From contig NZ_WOEY01000046.1 of the NCBI RefSeq assembly GCF_013177695.1, forward strand, positions 1 to 36,387: a DNA stretch of 36,387 bases, written 5' to 3'. Shown one piece after another: positions 1 through 8,248 of this stretch (position 1 is the first letter of the stretch; each line of letters starts with the position of its first letter). This stretch comes from Paraburkholderia solitsugae. GTDB taxonomy: Bacteria > Pseudomonadota > Gammaproteobacteria > Burkholderiales > Burkholderiaceae. The notes beneath the pieces are model-generated. The model did not search any database, was not told the DNA's origin, and was given only the letters and a program-made list of their open reading frames with translations. The translations under genes were made by a program, and so were the position numbers.

Positions 1-38
1 AGCCTTCGCGCTCATACCCGAGACCGCCCAGAAAAGCG

Positions 39-87
39 AAGCCCCACTTCCATCTCGCGTACAAACTTGCTTGATGGAATGGGGCTT
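39..87 (-). terminator. Candidate terminator hairpin after cca
   Basis: The arms at 39-54 and 73-87 pair over 15 bp with a single bulged base (position 47) and an 18-nt loop. Read on the minus strand the hairpin is followed by CGC and then TTTT, so it could end the cca transcript that stops at 203. A second small hairpin (6-bp stem, 101-106 with 112-117) lies between the two and has no T run. I see no gene in 1-202. The terminator role is an inference from structure. Confidence 0.45.
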
Positions 88-202
88 AAGTTGAGAGCAT
101 TGCCCCGCACAGGGGCAACGCTAATAATCCAATATCAAATCAAGGAAAGGCCAACACCGTAGGCAAACAGACAAAAGCGCCGCGCAGGCAAAAACCAAAC
201 TT

Positions 203-1435
203 TTATCCAAGAGCCACTTCAACAGCGCGAACGCGCTCGTGATGCACCGCATCCTTAATCCCTGCAGGCGCGTCGACAAGCCGCTTAGCCACTGCCCCAG
301 CATCCACGCCCCGCGCAGCGACAAGCGCTACCCGCAGCCGCTCGGCCTGCGGATACTCCCGCATCTCAAACCCAAGCCGCCCACGCGCATCCGCCTCGCA
401 AGCCTGCAAGGCTTCAGCAAACCGCGCCGGTTTCCGAATCGCATCGCTGCGCTCAAGCAACCTCACCAACGCGGCAGCGCCCATCTCCATCACGCGATGA
501 ATATTCCCATGCTCCCGCGCAACCAGCAGCGCCAGATCGCGGCATTCATTCGGCACCCGCAGCCGCTCGCATAAAGGCTTCAGCAAATCCACACTGCGCC
601 CCTCATGCCCGATATGCCGCGGCAACACGTCGTCTGGTGTCGTCGCCTTGCCCAGGTCGTGCGTGAGCGCCGCGAACCGAACCGGCAACGCATAGCCCTG
701 CTGCGCGGCGTGGTCGATCACCATCATCACATGCACGCCCGTATCCACTTCCGGGTGATAGTCAGCCCGCTGCGGCACGCCGAACAACGCATCGATCTCC
801 GGCAGAATTCGCGCCAACGCGCCGCACTCCCGCAGCACCTCGAACATCCGGGACGGCTTCTTCTCCATCAACCCGCGCGACACCTCCTGCCACACACGCT
901 CGGCCACCAAGGCATCCACCTCGCCGTCGGCCACCATCTTGCGCATCAGCGCCAGCGTCTCCGGTGCAACGGTGAAATCCACGAAGCGTGCCGCGAACCG
1001 CGCAATCCGCAAAATCCGCACAGGGTCTTCAAGAAACGCATCGCTGACGTGGCGAAAAAGCCGCGCCTGCAAATCGCCCCGGCCGTTGAACGGGTCGATC
1101 ACCGGGCCGGTCAGTTCGCCGTCCGGGCGCATCTCGCGCGCCATCGCATTGATCGTCAGGTCGCGGCGAGCGAGATCCTCTTCGAGTGTGACGTCCGGTG
1201 CGTAAAAGAACTGGAAGCCGTGATAACCCGCAGCCGTCTTGCGCTCGGTGCGCGCGAGCGCGTATTCCTCGTGTGTTTGCGGATGCAGGAACACCGGAAA
1301 ATCCTTGCCCACCGGACGATAGCCCTGCACCACCATCTGCTCGGGTGTCGCGCCAACCACCACGTAATCGCGGTCCTGCACGGGCACGCCCAATAGCTCG
1401 TCGCGAATCGCGCCGCCGACCGCGTAGATATTCAT
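203..1435 (-). CDS. cca: Multifunctional CCA-adding tRNA nucleotidyltransferase
   Basis: This enzyme adds or repairs the 3'-terminal CCA of tRNAs from CTP and ATP. The 410-aa protein is close in length to E. coli Cca (412 aa) and follows it almost throughout. The N-terminal MNIYAVGGAIRDELLG carries the nucleotide-binding glycines. D21 and D23 (DRDYVVVG) are the expected metal-binding carboxylates. RRDLTINA follows at about residue 110, and an HD phosphohydrolase motif (THDLGK) lies near residue 250-260, so it is the full-length form with the HD domain. I chose the ATG at 1435 because it begins the conserved N-terminus; the open frame continues 19 codons further upstream without conserved sequence. 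The start overlaps the stop of the upstream glutathione transferase by 4 bp (ATGA), which suggests translational coupling. Confidence 0.96.
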   Translation of the reverse strand: MNIYAVGGAIRDELLGVPVQDRDYVVVGATPEQMVVQGYRPVGKDFPVFLHPQTHEEYALARTERKTAAGYHGFQFFYAPDVTLEEDLARRDLTINAMAREMRPDGELTGPVIDPFNGRGDLQARLFRHVSDAFLEDPVRILRIARFAARFVDFTVAPETLALMRKMVADGEVDALVAERVWQEVSRGLMEKKPSRMFEVLRECGALARILPEIDALFGVPQRADYHPEVDTGVHVMMVIDHAAQQGYALPVRFAALTHDLGKATTPDDVLPRHIGHEGRSVDLLKPLCERLRVPNECRDLALLVAREHGNIHRVMEMGAAALVRLLERSDAIRKPARFAEALQACEADARGRLGFEMREYPQAERLRVALVAARGVDAGAVAKRLVDAPAGIKDAVHHERVRAVEVALG

Positions 1436-2085
1436 GGGCATACGTCTTGGTAAGGAACCGCGTGCGTTTCGCGCAGCGCGTCGTCGACCCATGCCTTCAC
1501 TGCCGGCAATGCCGTGACGCGACGAACGTAGGCCGCAGCGGCTTCAGAGAGCACCGGTTGCCACGTGTTGAAGCGCATCACGACCGGCGCGTACATCGCG
1601 TCGGCAATGCTGAACTCGCCAAACAGGAAAGGGCCGCCGTAGGTATCGAGACACGTGCTCCAGATCGAGTCGATACGCGCAATGTCGGCCAGCGCACCCG
1701 GCGTGGCGTTCTTGCCTGGAAACGACGCACGAATGTTCATCCACATGCTCGAGCGCAAGTCGCCGAAACCCGAATGCATCTCGGCGCTCACGCTGCGCGC
1801 GTGGCGACGCGCCGCCGGGTCGCGCGGCCACAGCGCATGCTGCGGGAAGCGCTCAGCCAGCGTCTCGGCGATCGCCAGCGTGTCCCAGGTCGCCGATCCG
1901 TCTTCGTTGATCAAACACGGCACCTTGCCCGGACCCGTCGGCGCATAAGCCAGAATCGCGGACTTCGTGCCGGATTCATTCAGATGAATCAGCACCTCTT
2001 CAAACGGAATGCCGAAATGTTTGACCAGCAGCCACGGACGCATCGACCATGACGAATAGTTTTTGTCACCGATAAGCAGTTTCAT
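1432..2085 (-). CDS. Glutathione S-transferase family protein
   Basis: This 217-aa cytosolic protein has a GST layout. An N-terminal thioredoxin-like domain begins MKLLIGDKNYSSWSMRPWL, where S11/S12 are candidate catalytic serines. It has the cis-proline motif K54-V55-P56 that contacts the glutathione backbone, and a WDTLAI stretch (67-72) at the place of the usual ESxAI gamma-glutamyl-binding motif. The second half is the helical C-terminal domain. The substrate cannot be read from the sequence; such proteins usually conjugate or reduce electrophiles. It lies 31 bp downstream of the epimerase-like gene, and its TGA overlaps the cca ATG, so the minus-strand genes here probably share a transcript. 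I recognise the family but not a named orthologue. Confidence 0.9.
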   Translation of the reverse strand: MKLLIGDKNYSSWSMRPWLLVKHFGIPFEEVLIHLNESGTKSAILAYAPTGPGKVPCLINEDGSATWDTLAIAETLAERFPQHALWPRDPAARRHARSVSAEMHSGFGDLRSSMWMNIRASFPGKNATPGALADIARIDSIWSTCLDTYGGPFLFGEFSIADAMYAPVVMRFNTWQPVLSEAAAAYVRRVTALPAVKAWVDDALRETHAVPYQDVCP

Positions 2086-2116
2086 CGTTCGTCTATAAGA
2101 GGGAAGATAAAAAGGT

Positions 2117-3070
2117 TCAGCGCCCCGCGCTGGCGCGAAACGTGTCGAAGCGCGAGCGTTTCGACGCGCCGGTCAGATACACGGGTGCGATCGTTTCGAT
2201 GCTGACGGGTTCGATGCCGAGTTCAGGCGCAAGCGGTCCGCTCAACACGTTGTCGATTTTCATCGAATCGAGATTGTCGCGCGAGATCACCGGTTCGCCC
2301 GGTGCCATTTCAAACGTCAACGCCTGCAAACGCGCCAACGTTTCCGGCAGGCGAATGACTCGCGCATGCCGGCCAATCACGTCGCCGCAATACTTGACGA
2401 GGTCTTCGAGGGTATAGACGGTCGGGCCGCCCAGTTCGTAGGTATGGCCGCTGGCCGCGTCGAGATCGAGCACGTTGCAGATCGCTTTCGCCACGTCGTC
2501 AACGTACACCGGCTGGAATTTCGCATCCGGCATGGCAAGCGGAATCACCGGGAAGACGCGTTGCAGGAATGCGAACTTGTTGAGGAACTGGTCTTCGGGC
2601 CCGAACACCACGGACGGCCGGAAAATCGTCCACGCCAGATTCGCCGCGTGCACGGCCTTCTCGCCGTCACCTTTCGAGCGCGAATACATGCTGGGTCCGT
2701 TCAAATCGGCGCCGAGCGCGCTGATATGAATCAACCGATGCACGCCCTTGCCTTCGCAAGCCGCCACGATCTTGGTCGGTAATTCGACGTGCGTACGAGC
2801 GAATTCCGGGCCATAGGGTGTGCCACGTTTGCCGTGCAGCGTGGCCACGAGGTTGATGACGCAATCGGTGCCTTCGACGAAACGCGCGAGTTGCACCGGA
2901 TCGAACACGTCGGCTTCGATCACGTCGATGGGGAGCAGGGTGAGATGGCGGGCGTTGTAGCGCCGCCGGGTGGCGATCCGCACGTCTTTGCCCATTTCAA
3001 CGAGGGCGTTGACGAGATGGCTGCCGATAAAACCGGAACCGCCGATGATCGCAATGGCTTTATGTCGCAT
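2117..3070 (-). CDS. NAD(P)-binding epimerase/NDUFA9-like protein
   Basis: This 317-aa protein is an atypical/extended short-chain dehydrogenase. The N-terminal Rossmann motif IGGSGFIGSHLV (about residues 8-19) binds NAD(P). An YSRSKGDGE stretch (about 140) gives the Tyr-x-x-x-Lys pair, and FRPSVVFGPEDQF is typical of the NDUFA9/complex-I-associated and YwnB-like branch of these proteins. No quinone or sugar substrate can be assigned. I chose the ATG at 3070 because it starts right before the Rossmann strand and has a GGGAG ribosome binding site 7 nt upstream; the frame stays open 10 codons further upstream. It sits 82 bp after the lytic transglycosylase and 31 bp before the glutathione transferase. 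Confidence 0.9.
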   Translation of the reverse strand: MRHKAIAIIGGSGFIGSHLVNALVEMGKDVRIATRRRYNARHLTLLPIDVIEADVFDPVQLARFVEGTDCVINLVATLHGKRGTPYGPEFARTHVELPTKIVAACEGKGVHRLIHISALGADLNGPSMYSRSKGDGEKAVHAANLAWTIFRPSVVFGPEDQFLNKFAFLQRVFPVIPLAMPDAKFQPVYVDDVAKAICNVLDLDAASGHTYELGGPTVYTLEDLVKYCGDVIGRHARVIRLPETLARLQALTFEMAPGEPVISRDNLDSMKIDNVLSGPLAPELGIEPVSIETIAPVYLTGASKRSRFDTFRASAGR

Positions 3071-3152
3071 TTCTCGACTCCCTGGTGGAAGCCGTGGCAA
3101 CGGCTGGCGCGGCGCACCGCCGCATCAAATCGACGCGGCGGCGGCACGGCGC

Positions 3153-5120
3153 TTACGGTGCGATATAACCCAGGCGCGCCTTCAGCGATTGCGGACGGCC
3201 TTCGAACAATGCCGCGTAGTAGACCGTGTTGGACAAGACATTCTTCACGTAGTCGCGCGTTTCGTTGAACGGAATCGTCTCAGCGAAGATCGCGCCTTCA
3301 ACCGGACGCTGCAGCGATTGCCGCCAGTTGCGCGGACGGCCTGGGCCCGCGTTGTAGCCTGCGGTGGCCAGCACGGCGGAACCGTCGAACTGATTGTAGA
3401 TCATCGACAGATAGTTCGTGCCGAGCAGGATGTTGGTGTTGATATCGTTCATCTGCTCGCGCGAAATCGGACCGAGGCCGATCTTCTTCGCCACCAGTTG
3501 CGCGGTGCCCGGCATCAGCTGCATCAAACCGCTCGCGCCGACGTCCGAGCGCGCGTTCATGATGAAGCGCGACTCCTGGCGAATCAACCCGTACGCCCAT
3601 TCCACATCCAGCCCATTCGACTGCGCATCGCGCTCAACGATATCCTTGAACGGCGACAGATAGCGCAGCGAGAAGTCGTGCTCACTCTTCGTGCGGTCCG
3701 CCGTATTGACGGTGCGGTCATACAGCTCGATACGGCGCGCGTATTCGGCAACGGCGATCAGTTGCCGGTCGCTCATGTTGCGAAGCGGCCAGTTCCACTC
3801 TCGATTGCCCTCGAGCCGCAGATTCAGCGCATAGAACCGCTGCGCCAGATCGAAGCCCGGCGTATTGCCGGCCTGCTGGATTTCGGCGTCGGTCACCGTC
3901 GTTTTAGGCGGCACGGTGATCTTCTGGCCGAGCTCTTCCGAAGCCAGTTGGCCGTAGAAGTTGAAGCCCTGCGAGATCGACTCGAATTCCTGGTTGGCCG
4001 TGGCCGTGTCGCCGGCCTGCTTGAGCGCACGGGCATGCCAGTACACCCACGACGGCTGATTGCGCAGCGTCGCGGGCATCTGTTCGATCGACCAGCGCAC
4101 CATCGTCCAGTCGCCCGCGAGCAGCGCGGTGCGGGTGCGCCATTCGTACGCCGGGTTCGACAGCGGCGCATTCACCGAGAGCCGGTACCAGTCCACCGCG
4201 CTCGGCATCTGCTTGGTGGCGGCCTGATAGGCAATCGTGCCCCAACCGATTGCGCGCTCGGGCGAGCTCAGCGACGGCGCCACCGACGCGAACGTGGCCG
4301 CGGCCATGGCCGGGTCGTTGCGCGCCATGCGCGTGATCGCGAGCAACGCGAGTTGGTGCGACTGCGTATCCGGACCGACGCCGCGCGCCAGCAGCAACGG
4401 CGGCGTATCCGTGGCCTGGCCGAACAGCACCGGATCGGGCGGCTGGTTGCTGAGCGCGTCGACAAGCTTGCTACCGGTGCTGGTGTAGTTCTGCTCGTAC
4501 GCGAGACGGATCTGTTGCCACACGTCGTCGGAACTGAATTGCTGGTTGACTGCCAACGAAGTGATCAGGTCGACGCAGCCGTCGCCGTACCACTTTGGAT
4601 CGACCAGCAGCGCACGCGCCGCGTCGGCGACGTTTTCACCCCGCGCCGCGCGCGATTCGAGCGAGTAGCACTTCACCTGCGTATCGTCGTTCAGCACGAA
4701 ACGCGCGTATTGCTGATCGAAGTTGGGCCAGTCGTGACGCGCGCCGAGCACCGTAAGGTAGTCGTTGCGCAGACGGTCGGCGATGGCCTGGCCGTCGTAC
4801 TTCTGCAGGAACGCCAGCACCGGCGCATCCGGCGCGTCAATGCGCGCATGGCCACTGGAATCGAACAGCTGCGGCTTGAGCTGGAAGTACTCCAGATATG
4901 AAGGCGCCGGATAGTTCGGGATCATGCTCGCCAGTTGCGCTGCGCGCGCCGCATCATTGTTGCGGGCGGCTTCGCGAAGCTGGACGAAGGTCTGGTCGTC
5001 GTTCGTGAGTTGCGAAAGGGGAACGGGCTTGACGGCGGACGCCGTGCTGCACGCGACGAGTGCCGCAGCGGCAAGCGCCAGACCGGCCGCGCGATATACT
5101 CGATAGAGGCGTTTTGACAT
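3153..5120 (-). CDS. slt: Soluble lytic murein transglycosylase (lipoprotein)
   Basis: This enzyme cleaves the MurNAc-GlcNAc bond of peptidoglycan, forming 1,6-anhydro-MurNAc ends. The 655-aa product starts with a lipoprotein signal peptide ending in the lipobox LVAC (Cys about residue 23), so it is probably anchored to a periplasmic face of a membrane. A long alpha-helical superhelical region as in Slt70 follows. A C-terminal GH23 domain comes last: the catalytic Glu is in RQESRF at about residue 516, followed by SGLMQLMPGTAQ and the AGYNAGPGRPRNW box. I chose the ATG at 5120 because the signal peptide begins there. The divergent cyclo-ligase gene starts only 20 bp away, so the promoter of each must lie within the other gene's 5' region. 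Confidence 0.95.
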   Translation of the reverse strand: MSKRLYRVYRAAGLALAAAALVACSTASAVKPVPLSQLTNDDQTFVQLREAARNNDAARAAQLASMIPNYPAPSYLEYFQLKPQLFDSSGHARIDAPDAPVLAFLQKYDGQAIADRLRNDYLTVLGARHDWPNFDQQYARFVLNDDTQVKCYSLESRAARGENVADAARALLVDPKWYGDGCVDLITSLAVNQQFSSDDVWQQIRLAYEQNYTSTGSKLVDALSNQPPDPVLFGQATDTPPLLLARGVGPDTQSHQLALLAITRMARNDPAMAAATFASVAPSLSSPERAIGWGTIAYQAATKQMPSAVDWYRLSVNAPLSNPAYEWRTRTALLAGDWTMVRWSIEQMPATLRNQPSWVYWHARALKQAGDTATANQEFESISQGFNFYGQLASEELGQKITVPPKTTVTDAEIQQAGNTPGFDLAQRFYALNLRLEGNREWNWPLRNMSDRQLIAVAEYARRIELYDRTVNTADRTKSEHDFSLRYLSPFKDIVERDAQSNGLDVEWAYGLIRQESRFIMNARSDVGASGLMQLMPGTAQLVAKKIGLGPISREQMNDINTNILLGTNYLSMIYNQFDGSAVLATAGYNAGPGRPRNWRQSLQRPVEGAIFAETIPFNETRDYVKNVLSNTVYYAALFEGRPQSLKARLGYIAP

Positions 5121-5140
5121 CGTTGTTTCTGGAGCGCGAA

Positions 5141-5740
5141 TTGGACCCAAGCATAGCATGCAACCCCGGCGCAGAATCGAAAAAGGCGCTGCGTCGAATG
5201 CTATTGGAAGCAAGGCTACACGCGGCTTCCGAGCCGGCGCATAACACCGCGCTCAACCGTCGCATTCTCGACACGTTGAAGCACTATGGTGTGCGCAGCG
5301 TCGGGTTCTATTGGCCGCTGTCGGGCGAGTTCGACGCACGCACCGCGATGGCGATCTGGCTCGCGGCAGACGCGCAACGCGAGGCGAGCTTACCGGTCGT
5401 CAAGGAACGTGGCGTGCCACTCGAATTTCACGCATGGGCGCCCGATACGCCGATGAAGATCGGCCATCATAAGATCGCCGAGCCCACGTCGGGGCGCGTG
5501 GTGGTTCCCGATCTGCTGTTCGTGCCGTGCGTGGGCTTCGACGCCGACGGCTTCCGGCTCGGCTACGGCGGTGGCTACTATGACCGCACACTGGCCGGTT
5601 GGCCGGGGTCGAAGAAGCCGGTCACGGTCGGCATCGCCTATGAAGCGTGCCGCACAGACGCGTTGCGGCGCGAAGCCCATGACATCCCGCTCGATCTGAT
5701 CGTGACGGAAGCCGGCCTCTATCCGCATCCGGCGGATTAA
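5141..5740 (+). CDS. fau: 5-formyltetrahydrofolate cyclo-ligase
   Basis: This enzyme converts 5-formyl-THF and ATP to 5,10-methenyl-THF, returning the storage folate to one-carbon metabolism. The 199-aa protein has the family's N-terminal basic helix (SKKALRRMLLEAR), a central FYWPLSGEFD, and the C-terminal signature FRLGYGGGYYDRTLA that binds ATP/phosphate. No ATG sits at a sensible place. I chose TTG at 5141 because GGAG lies 6 nt upstream and the protein then has normal family length. The longer frame from an ATG at 5060 would overlap the divergent lytic transglycosylase gene by 61 bp. Function is confident; the start is moderately so. Confidence 0.92.
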   Translation: MDPSIACNPGAESKKALRRMLLEARLHAASEPAHNTALNRRILDTLKHYGVRSVGFYWPLSGEFDARTAMAIWLAADAQREASLPVVKERGVPLEFHAWAPDTPMKIGHHKIAEPTSGRVVVPDLLFVPCVGFDADGFRLGYGGGYYDRTLAGWPGSKKPVTVGIAYEACRTDALRREAHDIPLDLIVTEAGLYPHPAD

Positions 5741-5751
5741 GCGGTTGAAGA

Positions 5752-5767
5752 GCGCCATGCGAGGCGC
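5752..5767. terminator. Small hairpin between convergent genes
   Basis: A 5-bp GC stem (GCGCC/GGCGC) with a 6-nt loop lies in the 58-bp gap between the stops of the cyclo-ligase and the MarR-like gene. It has no clear T run on either side, so a terminator role is only suggested by position. Confidence 0.25.
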
Positions 5768-5798
5768 ATCCTTCGTCAGCCGCCGAGGCCGAACCCCG

Positions 5799-6311
5799 TT
5801 ATAAAGACGCCGCCGCCCGCGCGGCCGTGTCGTACAGTCCGGACGCGTTGCGCATCAGTTGCGCCGCCTCGCCGATCTGCTCATTGGTCAGGCCACTTTC
5901 CTTCAGCGTCGAAATCAGGCAGCTCTCGCGCACCTCGCGGTATTTCAGACAGAGCTCACGGCCCGCATCGGTCGCCGAGAAGAACACTTCCTTGCCGGTC
6001 TTTTCGCTTTTTACATACCCTCTAGCTACGAGCTTCTTCAACGCGTAAGTGGCGACGTGGGTGTCTTCGATGTTCAGCACGAAGCAGATGTCCGCCAGCT
6101 TCTTGCGCCGCTCGCGATGGCTGACGTGGTGCAGCAACGAGACTTCGATCGCGGTCATGTCCTTTTCGCCGGCGGCTGACATGCATCGCACCATCCACCG
6201 GTTGAACGCATTGCCCGCCATGATGAGTGCGTACTCCAGCTCGGACAGCTCCGCGCTTGTGTCAGACACGAGATGTTCCGAAGAAACAATCTTGGTGGGG
6301 TGGCGCGACAT
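5799..6311 (-). CDS. MarR-like winged-helix transcriptional regulator
   Basis: This 170-aa protein has a winged-helix DNA-binding core. A first helical segment (LEYALIMAGNAFNRWMVRCM) is followed by EVSLLHHVSHRERRKKLADI and the recognition region NIEDTHVATYALKKLVARGYV. The wing is KSEKTGKEVFFSATDAGRE, and a C-terminal helix would serve dimerisation. The layout matches MarR/HTH_27 proteins; the ligand is unknown. I chose the ATG at 6311 because conserved-looking sequence begins there; the frame is open for 20 more codons of unlikely sequence. It is divergent from pxpB across a 207-bp AT-rich gap, so control of the 5-oxoprolinase cluster is a reasonable inference, but no operator is proven. Confidence 0.88.
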   Translation of the reverse strand: MSRHPTKIVSSEHLVSDTSAELSELEYALIMAGNAFNRWMVRCMSAAGEKDMTAIEVSLLHHVSHRERRKKLADICFVLNIEDTHVATYALKKLVARGYVKSEKTGKEVFFSATDAGRELCLKYREVRESCLISTLKESGLTNEQIGEAAQLMRNASGLYDTAARAAASL

Positions 6312-6395
6312 GGTGAAGTTTCTCGGGAAACAGGATGGAAAGGTGTCGGGAGTGTACGACGAGCAGCCCATTTCCGGGAGCCTGGCGAAAACGCT

Positions 6396-6440
6396 TATAG
6401 AGAATTTGTTGATATTTTATTGATAATGTACGCTTCAATC
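6396..6440. promoter_or_regulatory. AT-rich promoter island between MarR-like gene and pxpB
   Basis: This is the most AT-rich stretch in the neighbourhood. TTGATA occurs twice, at 6409 and 6420, one helical turn (11 bp) apart. On the minus strand TTGAAG (6438-6433), an 18-bp spacer and TATCAA (6414-6409) make a plausible sigma-70 promoter for the regulator. The TTGATA pair is a candidate regulator contact. No clean palindrome was found. The assignment is inference. Confidence 0.35.
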
Positions 6441-6518
6441 ATCCCGCACCTTATGCCGATAAATATCCATAGGGTCCGATATGCTCGACATCTCCGACTC
6501 GACCTGGGCCATTAAGCG

Positions 6519-7172
6519 ATGAGCCAACCAAGAATCTTTCCGCTCGGCGATGCCGCGCTAGTCTGCGAAGCCCCGCCGCCTGCCACGCTGGACTGCCAGC
6601 GGCGCGTGTGGGCTGCAGCCGTTGCCGCGCGCGATTGGCCGAATGTGCTGGAGGTTGTGCCGGGCATGAACAATCTGACGCTCGTATTCGATCCGCTCGA
6701 AGCCGACCGCGAAGCGCTCGTGAGTCAATTGCAAGCAGCCTGGAACGCGGTGAGCGACGTGCCCGCACCCGGTCGCGAAGTCGACATCCCGGTGCAGTAC
6801 GGCGGCGAGTTCGGCCCCGATCTGCAAGCGGTCGCCAATCACACCGGCCTGAGCGTGTGTGAGGTCGTGCAACGTCACGCACAAGGCGAGTATGTGGTGT
6901 TTTTCCTCGGCTTCCAGCCGGGCTTCGCCTACATGGGCGGGCTCGACGAAGCACTGCACACGCCACGCCGTGCGTCGCCGCGGCTGGAGGTGCCGGCCGG
7001 TTCGGTCGGTATCGGTGGTGAGCAGACCGGTATTTATCCGGCGACCTCCCCCGGCGGCTGGCAGTTGATCGGGCGCACCGAACTGCCGCTGTTCGATCCG
7101 TCCCGCCGCCCGCCCACGCTCTTGCAACCGGGTGACCGGGTGCGCTTTACCGTCGCGGGGATACACGCATGA
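6519..7172 (+). CDS. pxpB: 5-oxoprolinase subunit PxpB
   Basis: PxpB is one of three subunits of the bacterial ATP-dependent 5-oxoprolinase, which hydrolyses 5-oxo-L-proline (pyroglutamate) to L-glutamate and removes a damage product of glutamine and glutamate. The 217-aa protein belongs to the KipI/allophanate hydrolase subunit 1 family. Signatures are PLGDAALVCE at the N-terminus, VVPGMNNLTLVFDP, DIPVQYGGEFGPDL, and the C-terminal FFLGFQPGFAYMGGLDEALHTPRRASPRLEVPAGSVGIGG region. Length equals that of E. coli YbgJ. The ATG has only a weak ribosome binding site. Its stop overlaps the start of pxpC by 4 bp (ATGA), as expected for subunits made together. Confidence 0.95.
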   Translation: MSQPRIFPLGDAALVCEAPPPATLDCQRRVWAAAVAARDWPNVLEVVPGMNNLTLVFDPLEADREALVSQLQAAWNAVSDVPAPGREVDIPVQYGGEFGPDLQAVANHTGLSVCEVVQRHAQGEYVVFFLGFQPGFAYMGGLDEALHTPRRASPRLEVPAGSVGIGGEQTGIYPATSPGGWQLIGRTELPLFDPSRRPPTLLQPGDRVRFTVAGIHA

Positions 7173-8221
7173 TCGATGTGATTCGCGCGGGTCTCCTGAC
7201 CACGATTCAGGATCTCGGCCGTCACGGCTACCGGCACCTCGGCGTCGCGATGGGTGGCGCGCTCGACCGTCTGTCGCTCGAAGTCGGCAACCGGCTGGTC
7301 GGCAACCGGCCCGATGCGGCCGGCCTGGAAATTACCTTCGGCCCGACCGTGCTGCGCTTTCTGCGCGCCACACGCGTGGCCATCACCGGCACCGAATTCG
7401 GCGCAACGCTCGACGGCAAGCCGGTCTATTCATGGTGGAGCCTGCCGGTGCAGGCCGGCCAGGAGCTGGTGCTGCAAGCGGCCAAACGCGGCATGCGAGG
7501 CTATGTCTGCATCGCGGGCGGCGTCGACGTTTTACCGATGCTCGGCTCGCGCAGCACCGATCTCGCCGGCCATTTCGGCGGACTTGGCGGCCGGGCGCTG
7601 CGGGACGGCGATCGTCTGCCGGTCGGCGCGCCGCTGCAACGCGGCCACCGCGGCTTTACCCCCGAAGCACCGGAGTTCGGCGTAAAGGCGCCCGCCTGGT
7701 GCAAGTTCGTGCTGGTTCACGAGCCACTGCGGCGCGGCCGGCACCCGTCGGGCGTGCCGTGGGCTGTGCCGATCCGCGTACTGCAGGGCCCCGAATACGG
7801 CAGCTTCACCGAGGAAGCGCACGAATCGTTCTGGTCCGATGAATGGCTGGTCACACCGAACAGCAACCGCATGGGCTACCGCCTCGCCGGCGCGGAACTG
7901 AAGCGCACCCAGAAAAGCGATCTGCTCTCGCACGCGGTGTTGCCTGGCACGATTCAGGTTCCACCGAACGGCCAACCGATCGTGCTGATGAGCGATGCGC
8001 AGACCACCGGTGGCTATCCGAAGATCGGCGCCGTGATCCAGGCCGATCTATGGAAGCTCGCGCAGGTTCGCCTGAACGCCGCCATCCGCTTCATCCCGAC
8101 GACGCCTTTTGAGGCGCGCCAGGCTTTACTGGAAGAACGCACGTATTTGCGGCAGATCGACGCCGCGATTGCCATGCACGAGGAACGCTGCGCGCGCCAG
8201 CCGGCGGTCGCAGCGCTGTAA
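7169..8221 (+). CDS. pxpC: 5-oxoprolinase subunit PxpC
   Basis: PxpC is the second large subunit of 5-oxoprolinase, of the KipA/allophanate hydrolase subunit 2 (biotin-dependent carboxylase-like) family. The 350-aa protein opens with IDVIRAGLLTTIQDLGRHGYRHLGVAMGGALD, the hallmark N-terminus. It continues with GLEITFGPTVLRF and ITGTEFGATLDGKPV, and near the C-terminus has SNRMGYRLAGAEL and PNGQPIVLMSDAQTTGGYPKIG. Nothing looks truncated; it is about 40 residues longer than E. coli YbgK, mainly at the C-terminus. It overlaps pxpB by 4 bp and lies 27 bp ahead of pxpA, so the three are one operon. Confidence 0.95.
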   Translation: MIDVIRAGLLTTIQDLGRHGYRHLGVAMGGALDRLSLEVGNRLVGNRPDAAGLEITFGPTVLRFLRATRVAITGTEFGATLDGKPVYSWWSLPVQAGQELVLQAAKRGMRGYVCIAGGVDVLPMLGSRSTDLAGHFGGLGGRALRDGDRLPVGAPLQRGHRGFTPEAPEFGVKAPAWCKFVLVHEPLRRGRHPSGVPWAVPIRVLQGPEYGSFTEEAHESFWSDEWLVTPNSNRMGYRLAGAELKRTQKSDLLSHAVLPGTIQVPPNGQPIVLMSDAQTTGGYPKIGAVIQADLWKLAQVRLNAAIRFIPTTPFEARQALLEERTYLRQIDAAIAMHEERCARQPAVAAL

Positions 8222-8248
8222 CACTAAGTAGAGGAGTAGAGGAACACC

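Noticed and set aside
121..324. A 67-aa minus-strand frame at the left edge
   Set aside because: It overlaps the 3' end of cca in another frame and has no ribosome binding site or conserved sequence.
2970..4901. A 643-aa plus-strand frame
   Set aside because: It lies opposite the lytic transglycosylase, is Arg/His-rich and has no recognisable domain; typical GC-rich shadow.
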